64,000 nucleotides of DNA. Origin: G965197715 sp965247615 (GTDB taxonomy: Bacteria > Chloroflexota > Dehalococcoidia > Lucifugimonadales > UBA1127). A program made the translations under genes and the position numbers. Of the stretch, positions 27,217 to 35,407 are shown in pieces (position 1 is the stretch's first letter; every line of letters starts with the position of its first letter). The stretch covers positions 1,426,001 through 1,490,000 of the forward strand of contig OZ252022.1 in the NCBI GenBank assembly GCA_965247615.1, given 5' to 3'. The notes beneath the pieces are model-generated. The model was not told the origin of the DNA. It saw only the letters and a program-made list of their open reading frames with translations, and made no database searches.

Positions 27217-29076
27217 ATGTCTCACTCCGATATTCCCGCTGGACCCCCGCACCCTTTACGCCATCGAGTGCTCGGACGCATTCTCGGCGCTGGTTTGGCC
27301 GTCCTGCTGCTGGCTGGCCTCGCCTGCTCCGGCGGAGGAGCGCCCGCAACTTCCGCCGCGCCGCAGCAGCCCGCCGCGCCGGCACAGCCCGCGGCTGCCG
27401 CGCCGGCGGCCGACCCGCAGGCCCCCACCGGAATGAGCATAACGGTTGCGCCGGCGATCTCCGCCACTCCCGCCCCTTCCATGGAGTCCATGGGGGAGCC
27501 CAGGTACGGCGGCATCATGATCCTCGCCAACCGCACCGACCCCCCCGCACGTTGGGACAACATGCGGACCACCACGGTCAGCCTCCAGGGCATTGCCGCC
27601 TCCATATTCGGAGATGGCGCTCTCTTGCAGACCTGCCCCCACAGCGTCGTCACGGTCTGTCCCTATCTGGCCGAGAGCTGGGAGATTAACGATGACTTCA
27701 CCGAGTTCACTTTCAAGATTCGCGACAACGTCTTCTGGCATGACGGCAAGGCCTTCACGGTCGAAGACGCCAAGTTCTGGGTGGACCTGGCGGTCTATGG
27801 GTACAAGTCCGGAGACAAAGAACGCACGCCAGCCATCTGGAAGGGGGCCTTTGGCGACCTCCAGTCCGTCGATATTCTGGACGGCAACCGCCTTCGGCTC
27901 ACGCTTGGCAGCACGACGGCCCTCTTCATGGAAACGATCATGAACCCGCGCCACAAGAACGCCCACCCGCCCCACCTCATGAAGCCCCAGCTCGACGCCG
28001 GGAAGACCGACATCGCTCCCCAGGACATCGGCTTGGTCTCCCATGGCCCATTCAAGATTCTCGACTATGACAAGGGCATCCGCGCCCGCGTGCGCCGCTT
28101 CGACCAGTGGTGGGGCACGGACGACGCCGGCCGCGAGCTCCCCTTCCTTGATGGCATTGACTACGCCATCTTCAACGACGCCAGTCCCATGGACGCTGCC
28201 TTCCGAGTGGGGCGCATCGACGGCACCGCCCGGGGCAACCGCTTTCAGCTGTCCGGCCCCCGCAAGGCAGCCATAGAAAGGGAGATGGGCGATAGGGTCT
28301 GGTTCTCCCAGACCGTCAGCGGCGGCGCCGGGGCCGGTATCGCCTTCAACGTCCTGCGTGAAGGGCCCTGGCAGGATGCCCGCGTGCGGCGCGCCATTCA
28401 GTTCTGGATCGATAAGCAAGAGTCCATTGCCGCGCTCTCAGGCGGCCTCGCTGTGCTCCAGGGGCTGCTGCCCGGAGAAAGCCCCTTCACCAACCCGGAC
28501 GTCCTGGAGTGGCCCGGATGGAACCAGACCACCCGGGCGGCGGACCGCGCGGAAGCCAAGCGCCTCCTCTCTGAGGCCGGCTACGCCGGCGGCTTCGAGA
28601 TGGGCCATATGTGCCGCCGCCAGTGGATCGACCGCTGCGAGTTCCTCCATGCCCAGCTCGCTGATCTGGGTGTCGACCTTAAGCTCCAGCTGGTGGATGA
28701 CGCCGGCTGGAACCGCGGGCGCGTCTCCACGGACTACGATACCCAGCAGGGCACCCACGCGCCTGCGCCGTTCCCGGAGTCGACCGTCACCTTCTACGGC
28801 ATTTTCAGCGAGAACCCGGACACCGGCCCCAAGCATGAAGACCTAAAGATCAAGGACTTCTACAATCGGCTCGGCGCAGCCGCCGGGAACATTGAGGAGC
28901 GCACCGTAATCTGGCGGGAGTTCGAGAGGTATGTACTGCTGGAGCAGGCCTACACCATCCCCCTCTCCAACAGCCTACAGGTGAAGGCCTATCGGTCCTA
29001 CCTCAAGGGGCTCCCAACTCCCGCCGTCGACGACCGCAGCCTGCTCGAGATGTCTCTCGTCTGGCTCGACAAGTAG
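27217..29076 (+). CDS. ABC transporter substrate-binding lipoprotein (SBP_bac_5 family)
   Basis: A 619-residue precursor with AAGGAGG ahead of the ATG. It has a long basic leader, a hydrophobic core and a lipobox LAGLAC with Cys37, followed by an Ala/Pro-rich linker (about 40-80). The mature part has the family pattern LAESWEINDDFTEFTFKIRD NVF near 150. With the two permeases it should bind and import peptides or other organic solutes. Because amidohydrolases follow, the ligand may be their substrate or precursor. Binding specificity is not readable. Confidence 0.92.
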   Translation: MSHSDIPAGPPHPLRHRVLGRILGAGLAVLLLAGLACSGGGAPATSAAPQQPAAPAQPAAAAPAADPQAPTGMSITVAPAISATPAPSMESMGEPRYGGIMILANRTDPPARWDNMRTTTVSLQGIAASIFGDGALLQTCPHSVVTVCPYLAESWEINDDFTEFTFKIRDNVFWHDGKAFTVEDAKFWVDLAVYGYKSGDKERTPAIWKGAFGDLQSVDILDGNRLRLTLGSTTALFMETIMNPRHKNAHPPHLMKPQLDAGKTDIAPQDIGLVSHGPFKILDYDKGIRARVRRFDQWWGTDDAGRELPFLDGIDYAIFNDASPMDAAFRVGRIDGTARGNRFQLSGPRKAAIEREMGDRVWFSQTVSGGAGAGIAFNVLREGPWQDARVRRAIQFWIDKQESIAALSGGLAVLQGLLPGESPFTNPDVLEWPGWNQTTRAADRAEAKRLLSEAGYAGGFEMGHMCRRQWIDRCEFLHAQLADLGVDLKLQLVDDAGWNRGRVSTDYDTQQGTHAPAPFPESTVTFYGIFSENPDTGPKHEDLKIKDFYNRLGAAAGNIEERTVIWREFERYVLLEQAYTIPLSNSLQVKAYRSYLKGLPTPAVDDRSLLEMSLVWLDK

Positions 29077-29120
29077 GGCTCTCCGCGAATTAAACGGAAC
29101 CAAACTCAGGAGGCATGACC

Positions 29121-30164
29121 ATGGCCCTAGCGCCCGTCTTTGATTGCGACGGCCACCTGCTGGAGCGCCAGCAGGACGTCCGCAAGTACCTCGAGGCCCC
29201 CTGGGACAAGCGTCCCACGTCCCTGTGGCCCGGCGGTGATCAACCCTGGGACACCGAGCTCTTTGGCACCCTGGAGGGCGGCTACAAGAGCGGGCTCAGC
29301 CCCGCCGAGCAGGTGGAGATTTGGCTCTCAACCATGAACAGGGAGAATATGGAAGAGGCCGTGCTCTTTCCCAGCGGCTCCGGCAATTCCGCCAAGCTCA
29401 GCGAGAAGGAGTTTGCGGTCGCCGTGTGCCGCGCCTGCAACACCCACTTCGCCAGGGAGTACAACGACCTCTCAGACCGCATCCACGCCGTCGGCGTCCT
29501 CCCCTTGCGTCAGCCCGAAGAGGCCGCCACGGAGCTGCGCCGCGCGGTGACCGAGCTCGGCATCGTCAGCTTCGAGCTCCTCTCCCTCGGCCTGCCCACC
29601 GCTCTCGGCGACCCCATGTACGATCCCATCTACCAGGCGGCCGAGGAGCTCGGCGTCGCGCTGTGCATCCACGGCAACAGAAACACGGCCCACGAGGTCG
29701 GCGGCGGCGCCCTGGAGAACTTCAGCGAAATCCACACCTATGTCTTCCCCGCCGGCGTCATGCTCCAGTTCACCAGCATTATGGCCCAGGGCGTGCCGGC
29801 CCGCTTCCCCAAGCTCCGGCTCGCCTTCCTGGAGATCGGCGCCACCTGGCTCACCTACTGGCTCGACCGTCTTGACGAGCACTGGGAGCTCCGTGGTGAG
29901 TATGAGATGCCCCACCTCGACAGGAAGCCCAGCGACGTCTTCCGGGATGGCCCCCTCTACGTCAGCGTTGAGCCGGAGGAGACTCTCCTGCCCCAGGTCA
30001 TCGACAACATAGGGGAGGACCACTTCCTCTTTGCATCGGACTTCCCGCACTGGGACGCCCGCTTCCCCAATAACCTCAACGCCCTCCGGGACCGATCGGA
30101 CATCCCGCAGCGCGCCAAGGAGAAGATTCTGTACGACAATGGCAAGAGGCTCTTCGGCCTGTAG
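29121..30164 (+). CDS. COG2159 amidohydrolase-family protein
   Basis: A TIM-barrel metal-dependent hydrolase of 347 residues. The start at 29121 is chosen because AGGAGG ends 7 bases upstream; the ATG at 29115 overlaps it. FDCDGHLLE corresponds to the first metal motif, with DxH rather than HxH as usual for ACMSD-like members. ALCIHGNRN carries a metal His, and FASDFPHWD supplies the final Asp. The group includes decarboxylases (ACMSD, gamma-resorcylate) as well as hydrolases, so either chemistry is possible. It is followed by a second homologue and a cupin. Confidence 0.85.
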   Translation: MALAPVFDCDGHLLERQQDVRKYLEAPWDKRPTSLWPGGDQPWDTELFGTLEGGYKSGLSPAEQVEIWLSTMNRENMEEAVLFPSGSGNSAKLSEKEFAVAVCRACNTHFAREYNDLSDRIHAVGVLPLRQPEEAATELRRAVTELGIVSFELLSLGLPTALGDPMYDPIYQAAEELGVALCIHGNRNTAHEVGGGALENFSEIHTYVFPAGVMLQFTSIMAQGVPARFPKLRLAFLEIGATWLTYWLDRLDEHWELRGEYEMPHLDRKPSDVFRDGPLYVSVEPEETLLPQVIDNIGEDHFLFASDFPHWDARFPNNLNALRDRSDIPQRAKEKILYDNGKRLFGL

Positions 30165-30251
30165 CGCCGACCCGCTCTCCATACGGCCACCGGAGAGCGA
30201 GCGCGGCGGCAGCGGCATCAGTCTGAAAACTGCATAGAGAGAGGTGCAACG

Positions 30252-31310
30252 ATGACAACGGCACAGACTTCCGATTCCACCAGTTCCGGCACGGAGCTCC
30301 TGATATCGTCGGACTCGCACATCATCGAGCCCGCGGACCTGTGGGTGAAGGCGATGCCGGCGTCGCAGCGCGACGCGGTGCCGTCGTTCAGCGATGAACG
30401 GGGCGACAACAAGCCCGGCGGCACCAGCGGCAAGGAGCGCGTCGGTGAGATGGCCGCCGACGGCGTCAGCGCCGAGGTCCTCTACCCCACCCGGGGCCTG
30501 CGCCTCTTTGGCATCGAGGACCAGGAGACACAGGAAGCAGCCTTCCGCATCGGCAACGACTACATGGCGGAGTACTGCTCGGCGGCGCCGGACCGGATCT
30601 GGGGCATCCCGATGATATCGTGCTACAACATCCCCAATGCCATCAAGGAGCTGGAGCGCTGCAAGGCCATGGGGCTCAAGGGCGCGCTGATCTGGCAGGT
30701 CCCGCCGGAGCACCTGCGCTTCACGACGGACCACTACGAGGACTTGTGGGCGGCTGCCGAGGACATGGACATGCCGGTGAACCTACATATCCTGAGCGGC
30801 TTCAACTACAGCCGCCAGGCGTCGGGGACCTACGGGCCTGTCGACGCCTACCGCAACAGCGTGAACACCAAGCTCAACGACGCCATCACGTCGGTCTTCG
30901 ACCTGGTATTCACGGGGGCCATGGACCGCCACCCCAAGCTGAAGTTCGTGCTGGTGGAGAACGAGATGGGCTGGATCCCCTTCGTGGTGCACCAGTGGGA
31001 CCGCTACGTGAAGCGGTTTGGCCCCCGGCGGCCCATCCCCATCGGCGAACTGCCCAGCTTCTACGTCAACCGGCAGGTGTACTCGACGTTCATCGACGAC
31101 CTGCCCGGGGGGCACACGATCCCGGTGTGGGGAGAGGACAACTGTATGTGGTCCAACGACTACCCGCACGCCGCCTCGACGTGGCCGAACTCCAAGGAGG
31201 TCATCGAGCGGGACCTGGGGCACCTGCCGCCGGAGATGTTCCGCAAGGTGGTGCGGGAGAACGTGCTGAAGCTCTACAACCTGCCGCCCGTATCGCCACT
31301 GACTAACTAG
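30252..31310 (+). CDS. COG2159 amidohydrolase-family protein
   Basis: The second TIM-barrel enzyme of the cluster, 352 residues, distinct from its neighbour. SSDSHIIEPADLW has the first metal motif, MDMPVNLHILSGFNY the second His, LKFVLVENEMGWIPF is typical of the family, and WSNDYPHAASTWPNS holds the catalytic Asp. GAGAGAGGTGCAACG precedes the ATG. Many homologues decarboxylate or hydrolyse aromatic or heterocyclic acids. Two such enzymes together suggest successive steps on one substrate. Confidence 0.87.
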   Translation: MTTAQTSDSTSSGTELLISSDSHIIEPADLWVKAMPASQRDAVPSFSDERGDNKPGGTSGKERVGEMAADGVSAEVLYPTRGLRLFGIEDQETQEAAFRIGNDYMAEYCSAAPDRIWGIPMISCYNIPNAIKELERCKAMGLKGALIWQVPPEHLRFTTDHYEDLWAAAEDMDMPVNLHILSGFNYSRQASGTYGPVDAYRNSVNTKLNDAITSVFDLVFTGAMDRHPKLKFVLVENEMGWIPFVVHQWDRYVKRFGPRRPIPIGELPSFYVNRQVYSTFIDDLPGGHTIPVWGEDNCMWSNDYPHAASTWPNSKEVIERDLGHLPPEMFRKVVRENVLKLYNLPPVSPLTN

Positions 31311-31342
31311 CCCGCAGCGAAACTACATGAAAAGGAGCAGCC

Positions 31343-31807
31343 ATGGCTACTGAAACGAAGGCAGCCCCCAAGGCTGAAGTGTTCTCCATCAGTTCACCCT
31401 ACCTCTCGGTAGGGCGGATCAACATCGAGCTGGCAACCACCGATAACCTCTGGCTGAGCCTCAAGACCAACGCGGAGGGCGGCGAGAACGCCATTCACAA
31501 GCACACGCTGGAGGACCATGCGTTCGTCGTGCTGGAGGGCGAGGTCACCTTCTTCGACGAGACCGGCAAGGAGACCGTGCTGGGGCCGTACCAGGGGATC
31601 ATGCTGCCCAAGGGGGCCTACTACCGCTACCTGAACACGGGGGACAAGAACCTGTTCCTGCTGCGCGTCGGCTCCGGCCGCCGCGGGGGCCAGAACGGCG
31701 CGACCCGCATCCGCCCCGACGGCCAGGCCATTCCGTCCAACACCGCCGAGAACCATCATATCGACGGCGTTCCCGTCCTCGGAAAGACCTTCGGGGTCCA
31801 GGAGTAG
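31343..31807 (+). CDS. Cupin-domain protein
   Basis: A 154-residue protein with one cupin fold: GGENAIHKHTLEDHAFVVLE is motif 1 with metal-binding His residues (H-x-H and Glu), and YQGIMLPKGAYYRYLNTGDK is motif 2. AAAAGGAG precedes the ATG. Last gene of the transporter/amidohydrolase unit; small cupins in such clusters are dioxygenases, isomerases or binding proteins. A hairpin follows at 31895, which could terminate the operon. Confidence 0.8.
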   Translation: MATETKAAPKAEVFSISSPYLSVGRINIELATTDNLWLSLKTNAEGGENAIHKHTLEDHAFVVLEGEVTFFDETGKETVLGPYQGIMLPKGAYYRYLNTGDKNLFLLRVGSGRRGGQNGATRIRPDGQAIPSNTAENHHIDGVPVLGKTFGVQE

Positions 31808-31863
31808 CACCGGCTGCACCGCGACGCTGAGGGGCTGCACCCACGAGCCCTTCGGAGCCGCCA

Positions 31864-31879
31864 GGAAGCATGTGCTTCC
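31864..31879. repeat. Short perfect inverted repeat
   Basis: GGAAGCA-TG-TGCTTCC lies between the cupin stop codon and the larger hairpin. It could contribute to transcript 3' end formation. Confidence 0.4.
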
Positions 31880-31894
31880 CGCTAAGCAAGGTGA

Positions 31895-31934
31895 GCGACT
31901 GAAGCCCTGCGTTTCAATGCAAGGCTTCAGTCGC
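31895..31934 (+). terminator. Long hairpin ending the transporter/amidohydrolase operon
   Basis: GCGACTGAAGCC pairs perfectly over 12 bp with GGCTTCAGTCGC, enclosing a loop with a further short TGC/GCA stem. It follows the last gene of the cluster by about 90 bases. A following run of T is only partial (TGTGTTGT). Confidence 0.65.
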
Positions 31935-32107
31935 TGTGTTGTCGGAACACCGGACGACGTCCGGTGGACCTCTCCCCTGCGGCCGCCCGCTCAGTGCTCG
32001 CCGTTTTCCTAGCAAGAGCCGGCCCGGAGACTGCCAACGACACCCGCAACCCGCCAGGGCCGACTGACTCACCGCCGCCAAACCCGCTCCTCAAGCAGAC
32101 CGGACAC

Positions 32108-32761
32108 ATGGGCGCAACAGCACTGCTGATCCTGCACATTGCCGCCGGTTCCGTTGCCCTGCTCACCGCATGCATAGCAGTGGTCGCCGCTAAGGGCGGC
32201 GTGTATCATGTGAGGGCCGGTAGGACCTACGCCATAGCAATGACGGTCATCTTCCTTACCGCTTTGCCCCTGGCCGTACTCGGCGCCAGCGTATTCCTGC
32301 TGCTCATCGCCGTCTTCAGCTTCTACCTGGTCTTTGCCGGCTGGCGGTTTGCCCGCAACCGCCGCCTTCGGCCCCATGCCGTGGACTGGCTCGCCGCCGC
32401 GGTCATGGGACTGACCGGCGTGGCGATGTCGGCCTATGGCATCGTCCTGGCTGCGTCAGGAGACTCCCAATGGGTAACTATGCTCATCTTCGGGGCCATT
32501 GCGTTGGCCCTTGGACTGGTGGACAGCCGGTACTACCTTCGCATCTCCAGGGGAAACGCCGGGTCCAGGGCCAGACGCGTCCAGCGGCACCTTACCAACA
32601 TGCTGGCTGGAACCATCGCCACCGTCACCGCCGTAACTGTGGTAAACCTTGACATAAACCCCGTCTGGCTGCCTTGGATTCTCCCCACCGCCGTCATCAC
32701 TCCGCTGATTGTCTGGTGGAACGCACGAGTCGGCCGCCGGGCACGGCAACGGCAGGCCTGA
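32108..32761 (+). CDS. Multi-spanning membrane protein, unknown
   Basis: From the ATG at 32108 the product has 217 residues and about six hydrophobic segments, opening MGATALLILHIAAGSVALLT. KGGVYHVRAGRTYAIAMTVI resembles the loop of DUF2306-type membrane proteins. A longer frame from 31964 adds a non-conserved Pro-rich stretch and was not used. No ribosome site is visible. Function unknown. Confidence 0.65.
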   Translation: MGATALLILHIAAGSVALLTACIAVVAAKGGVYHVRAGRTYAIAMTVIFLTALPLAVLGASVFLLLIAVFSFYLVFAGWRFARNRRLRPHAVDWLAAAVMGLTGVAMSAYGIVLAASGDSQWVTMLIFGAIALALGLVDSRYYLRISRGNAGSRARRVQRHLTNMLAGTIATVTAVTVVNLDINPVWLPWILPTAVITPLIVWWNARVGRRARQRQA

Positions 32762-32778
32762 AGCGTCTCACGCCGACT

Positions 32779-32870
32779 CCGGTCGCTAGCGCGACGGCTT
32801 TGTGGGGGGAGGGTTGCGGGGTGGCCGCGGCGGGTGGGTGCGGGAATGACGGTTAGGCAAGAGTTTCCAG
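32779..32870 (+). repeat. REP-like repeat with GCGGGAATGACGGTT tail
   Basis: GGTCGCTAGCGCGACGGCTT, then a G-rich tract, then GCGGGAATGACGGTTAGGCA and AGAGTTTCCAGG. Same layout as at 2430-2512: core, G-tract, tail. Confidence 0.8.
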
Positions 32871-33003
32871 GCATCCGCAGCAAGTAGACCGGCGGCTCGG
32901 AGCCCTACCGCAGACCAATTGACTTGGCCCGGAGCGCGCGCTCAAAATGAGCCCATTGCGTCGCAGTTCGCTTCATCGGCGATGGATCAGGAGAGAAACG
33001 CCA

Positions 33004-33426
33004 GTGCAGACGCTCAAGAAGCTCCTATCCGTCATTCTCGGCCTCATAGCTGCCGCTGTGCTCTTCCACTTTGTGTTCACCCCCTTCTACGAGGGTTCCG
33101 TTGATGCCGCTTCGATATGGACCGTGCTCAACTGGTTCATGGCCCTCGGCGTTGTCATCGCTCTGGCCGTGACCTACATCGACAGGCGAGGCGCCGGGGC
33201 CGGCCACGGCGCCAATGCGTACATTTGCGCCAACGTGGCGTTCTATGCCGCCGGCGTTCTGGCGGTTCTCTTCTTCTGGAACTGGTTCGATAGCCTCACC
33301 ATCGGTGAGGAAGGGCAGAGCCAGACCCGCCGCGTGTTCTGGCCGGTCATAGATGTCTGGTTCATCATGCTCATGGGGAGCGTGAGCGCACGCCTCGGGA
33401 AGGAAGGCGCCCGCCCGCAAGAGTAA
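33004..33426 (+). CDS. Small integral membrane protein, unknown
   Basis: Encodes about 140 residues with roughly four hydrophobic segments (KLLSVILGLIAAAVLFHFVF, NWFMALGVVIALAVTYI, FYAAGVLAVLFFWNWF, VFWPVIDVWFIMLM). A GTG start at 33004 is preferred because AGGAGAG lies about eight bases upstream; an ATG at 32947 has none. No family recognised. Confidence 0.6.
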   Translation: MQTLKKLLSVILGLIAAAVLFHFVFTPFYEGSVDAASIWTVLNWFMALGVVIALAVTYIDRRGAGAGHGANAYICANVAFYAAGVLAVLFFWNWFDSLTIGEEGQSQTRRVFWPVIDVWFIMLMGSVSARLGKEGARPQE

Positions 33427-33709
33427 ACACTAGGCCCCGCCAATCCCCAGGAGGGGACAGCGAGGCCTTGCTGCCTAGGAGCGGCCTCAGTTGCCGATCG
33501 TTATCGCCGACGGGGCCGCTTGGTTGTGGGCGTGCTACGCGGCGGCGTGGTGCTCGTGCTCGTGAACGCTCGGCTGGACCCTGTAGACCTCCTTTTTGCT
33601 GCTCTGGCCGGTGGGCCGGTTCTTGGTGAGGACTCCTGAATCTAGCGTGCTCCCCCCACTATGTCCATGGCCATTGGCCTGTCAGTGTCGCCCCCTGGCT
33701 TGACGCCAG

Positions 33710-34543
33710 TCACGAAACACTCTTCGGCCCCAACCTCCTTCTCACCACAGCCGCAATCGCGAACATCCCCGTGGCGACTAGGGCCATCGCCGGGCCGGAG
33801 GGCAGATTGGCGTGGAACGAGAGATACAGGCCGGCTACGGCCGAGATTGAGCCGACCACCGCCCCGATGACCATGACGTTCACGAACCGCCTGGCCAGAA
33901 GGTACCCGCTGGCCGCCGGCGTGATGAGCATCGCCATCACCAGCACGATCCCGGCCGCCTGGATACCTATGACTATGACCAGCGCCAGCAGCGCCAGCAG
34001 CACGTATTCCACCAGCCTCGTCCTGATTCCAATCACCGTCGCGCCCACGGGGTCGAACGTCGTGTACACTAGCTGCCGGTGGAACGCGTAGAGCCCCACC
34101 AGCACCAGCGCCGTCAACCCCAGCGAGACCAAAACGTCCAGCTGCGACACCCCCAGCACCTGTCCCAGCAATAGGTCTTCTATGTTGACGTTGATATTCG
34201 TGGCTCTAGACAGCATCACGAGGCCCAGCGCGAACATGCCGGCGAAGATGATGCCGATGGACGTGTCTTCGCTGATGCCGGTGCGCCGGCTGACCGAGCC
34301 CATCAGCAGGGCAATGAGTATCCCCGCCGGCACCGCCGCGAAGAACGGGCTGATCCCCAGCAGGAACGCCACCACCATCCCCGGCAGGACCGAGTGCGCC
34401 AGCGCGTCGCCCATGAACGCGCGCCCTCGCGTGATCACGTATGCTCCCAGCACCGGGCACATCACCCCGACCAGCACGGACACGATCAGTGCCCGCACCA
34501 TGAAACTGTATTGGAATGGCCCGAAGATATAGTCGATCATCAT
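33710..34543 (-). CDS. znuB: Metal ABC transporter permease (ZnuB-like)
   Basis: A 277-residue permease with about eight to nine hydrophobic segments. The start at 34543 (MMIDYIFGPFQYSFM) overlaps the stop of the ATPase gene as ATGA, so translation is coupled; the longer frame is not real. GRAFMGDALAHSVLPGMVVAF is the conserved cytoplasmic signature of the ABC-3 metal permease family. It works with the ZnuC-like and ZnuA-like proteins upstream to import Zn2+ (or Mn2+). Confidence 0.9.
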   Translation of the reverse strand: MMIDYIFGPFQYSFMVRALIVSVLVGVMCPVLGAYVITRGRAFMGDALAHSVLPGMVVAFLLGISPFFAAVPAGILIALLMGSVSRRTGISEDTSIGIIFAGMFALGLVMLSRATNINVNIEDLLLGQVLGVSQLDVLVSLGLTALVLVGLYAFHRQLVYTTFDPVGATVIGIRTRLVEYVLLALLALVIVIGIQAAGIVLVMAMLITPAASGYLLARRFVNVMVIGAVVGSISAVAGLYLSFHANLPSGPAMALVATGMFAIAAVVRRRLGPKSVS

Positions 34544-35310
34544 GCGTGTCTCCAGGCGCCGCCGCCGTGCGGGCCGAAATCCACGCCGTGGGAGCCGTAC
34601 AGCTCCGCAAGCACGTCCGGCGTGAACGCCTCTGCCGGCGGACCCCAGGCGCAGACGTGCCGGTTGATGCACAGCACCTGGTCGAAGCGCTCGGCCAGGT
34701 TCGTCAGGTCGTGCGTGGCCAGCAGCACGATCCTCCCCTCATCCCGCAGGGACTGCAGCACCTCCACGATGCCCTCCTGCGCCCCGACGTCCACACCGCT
34801 GAACGCCTCGTCCAGCAGGATGATGCTCGCCTCCTGCGCCAGCGCCCGCGCGATGAAAACCCGCTGGCGCTGGCCCCCGGACAGCCCCGTAATCTGCGTT
34901 GTGCGCTGTTCCCACAGCCCCACCCGCTCCAGGCACAGCCGGACCACCTCCCGGTCCCGCTTCCCGGCGCGGCGGAACCACCCGATGTTGCAGTGACGCC
35001 CCATCATCACCACGTCGTGCACCGTGGCCGGAAAGAGCCAATTCATGCTGTCGCGCTGGGGAACGTACGCCAGCGCGCCGTCGCGGGCCTCCGCGCCGTG
35101 CAGGTCCACCGTGCCCCGGGTGATCGGCAGGATACCCGCGATGGCGTCGAACAGCGTGCTCTTGCCCGCCCCGTTCGGCCCGACCACCCCCACCAGCGTG
35201 CCCTTGCCGATGTCGAAGGTGACGTCGCTTAGGGCCCTGTGCCCCATGCGCTCCACAGCTACGTCCGTGACGGTTATCCCTGGTTCGGAACTCATCCTGA
35301 CCATCTCCAT
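34540..35310 (-). CDS. znuC: Metal ABC transporter ATP-binding protein (ZnuC-like)
   Basis: A 256-residue ATPase: Walker A GPNGAGKST, Q-loop in YVPQRDSMNW, signature LSGGQRQRVFIARAL, Walker B IILLDEAFSGVD and switch His in LATHDL. It belongs to the metal-type ABC ATPases. GGAGAG is near the start, but two in-frame ATGs (35310 and 35304) and a third at 35295 leave the exact start uncertain. It overlaps znuB by 4 bases and lies about 97 bases after znuA. Confidence 0.9.
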   Translation of the reverse strand: MEMVRMSSEPGITVTDVAVERMGHRALSDVTFDIGKGTLVGVVGPNGAGKSTLFDAIAGILPITRGTVDLHGAEARDGALAYVPQRDSMNWLFPATVHDVVMMGRHCNIGWFRRAGKRDREVVRLCLERVGLWEQRTTQITGLSGGQRQRVFIARALAQEASIILLDEAFSGVDVGAQEGIVEVLQSLRDEGRIVLLATHDLTNLAERFDQVLCINRHVCAWGPPAEAFTPDVLAELYGSHGVDFGPHGGGAWRHA

Positions 35311-35407
35311 CTCTCCAGCCGCGTCCCGGCATACGCCGGAACGCTCACTCAGCGTATAAGCACACGCACCTGCTCGACGCCTAGCTCCTGCGCTGCCCCC
35401 CTCACCG

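Noticed and set aside
33530..33655. Leftward His-rich peptide (ending VHEHEHHAAA) downstream of znuB as a metal chaperone
   Set aside because: No start codon or ribosome site exists in that frame; a stop lies just upstream. Possibly a gene remnant, but not supportable.
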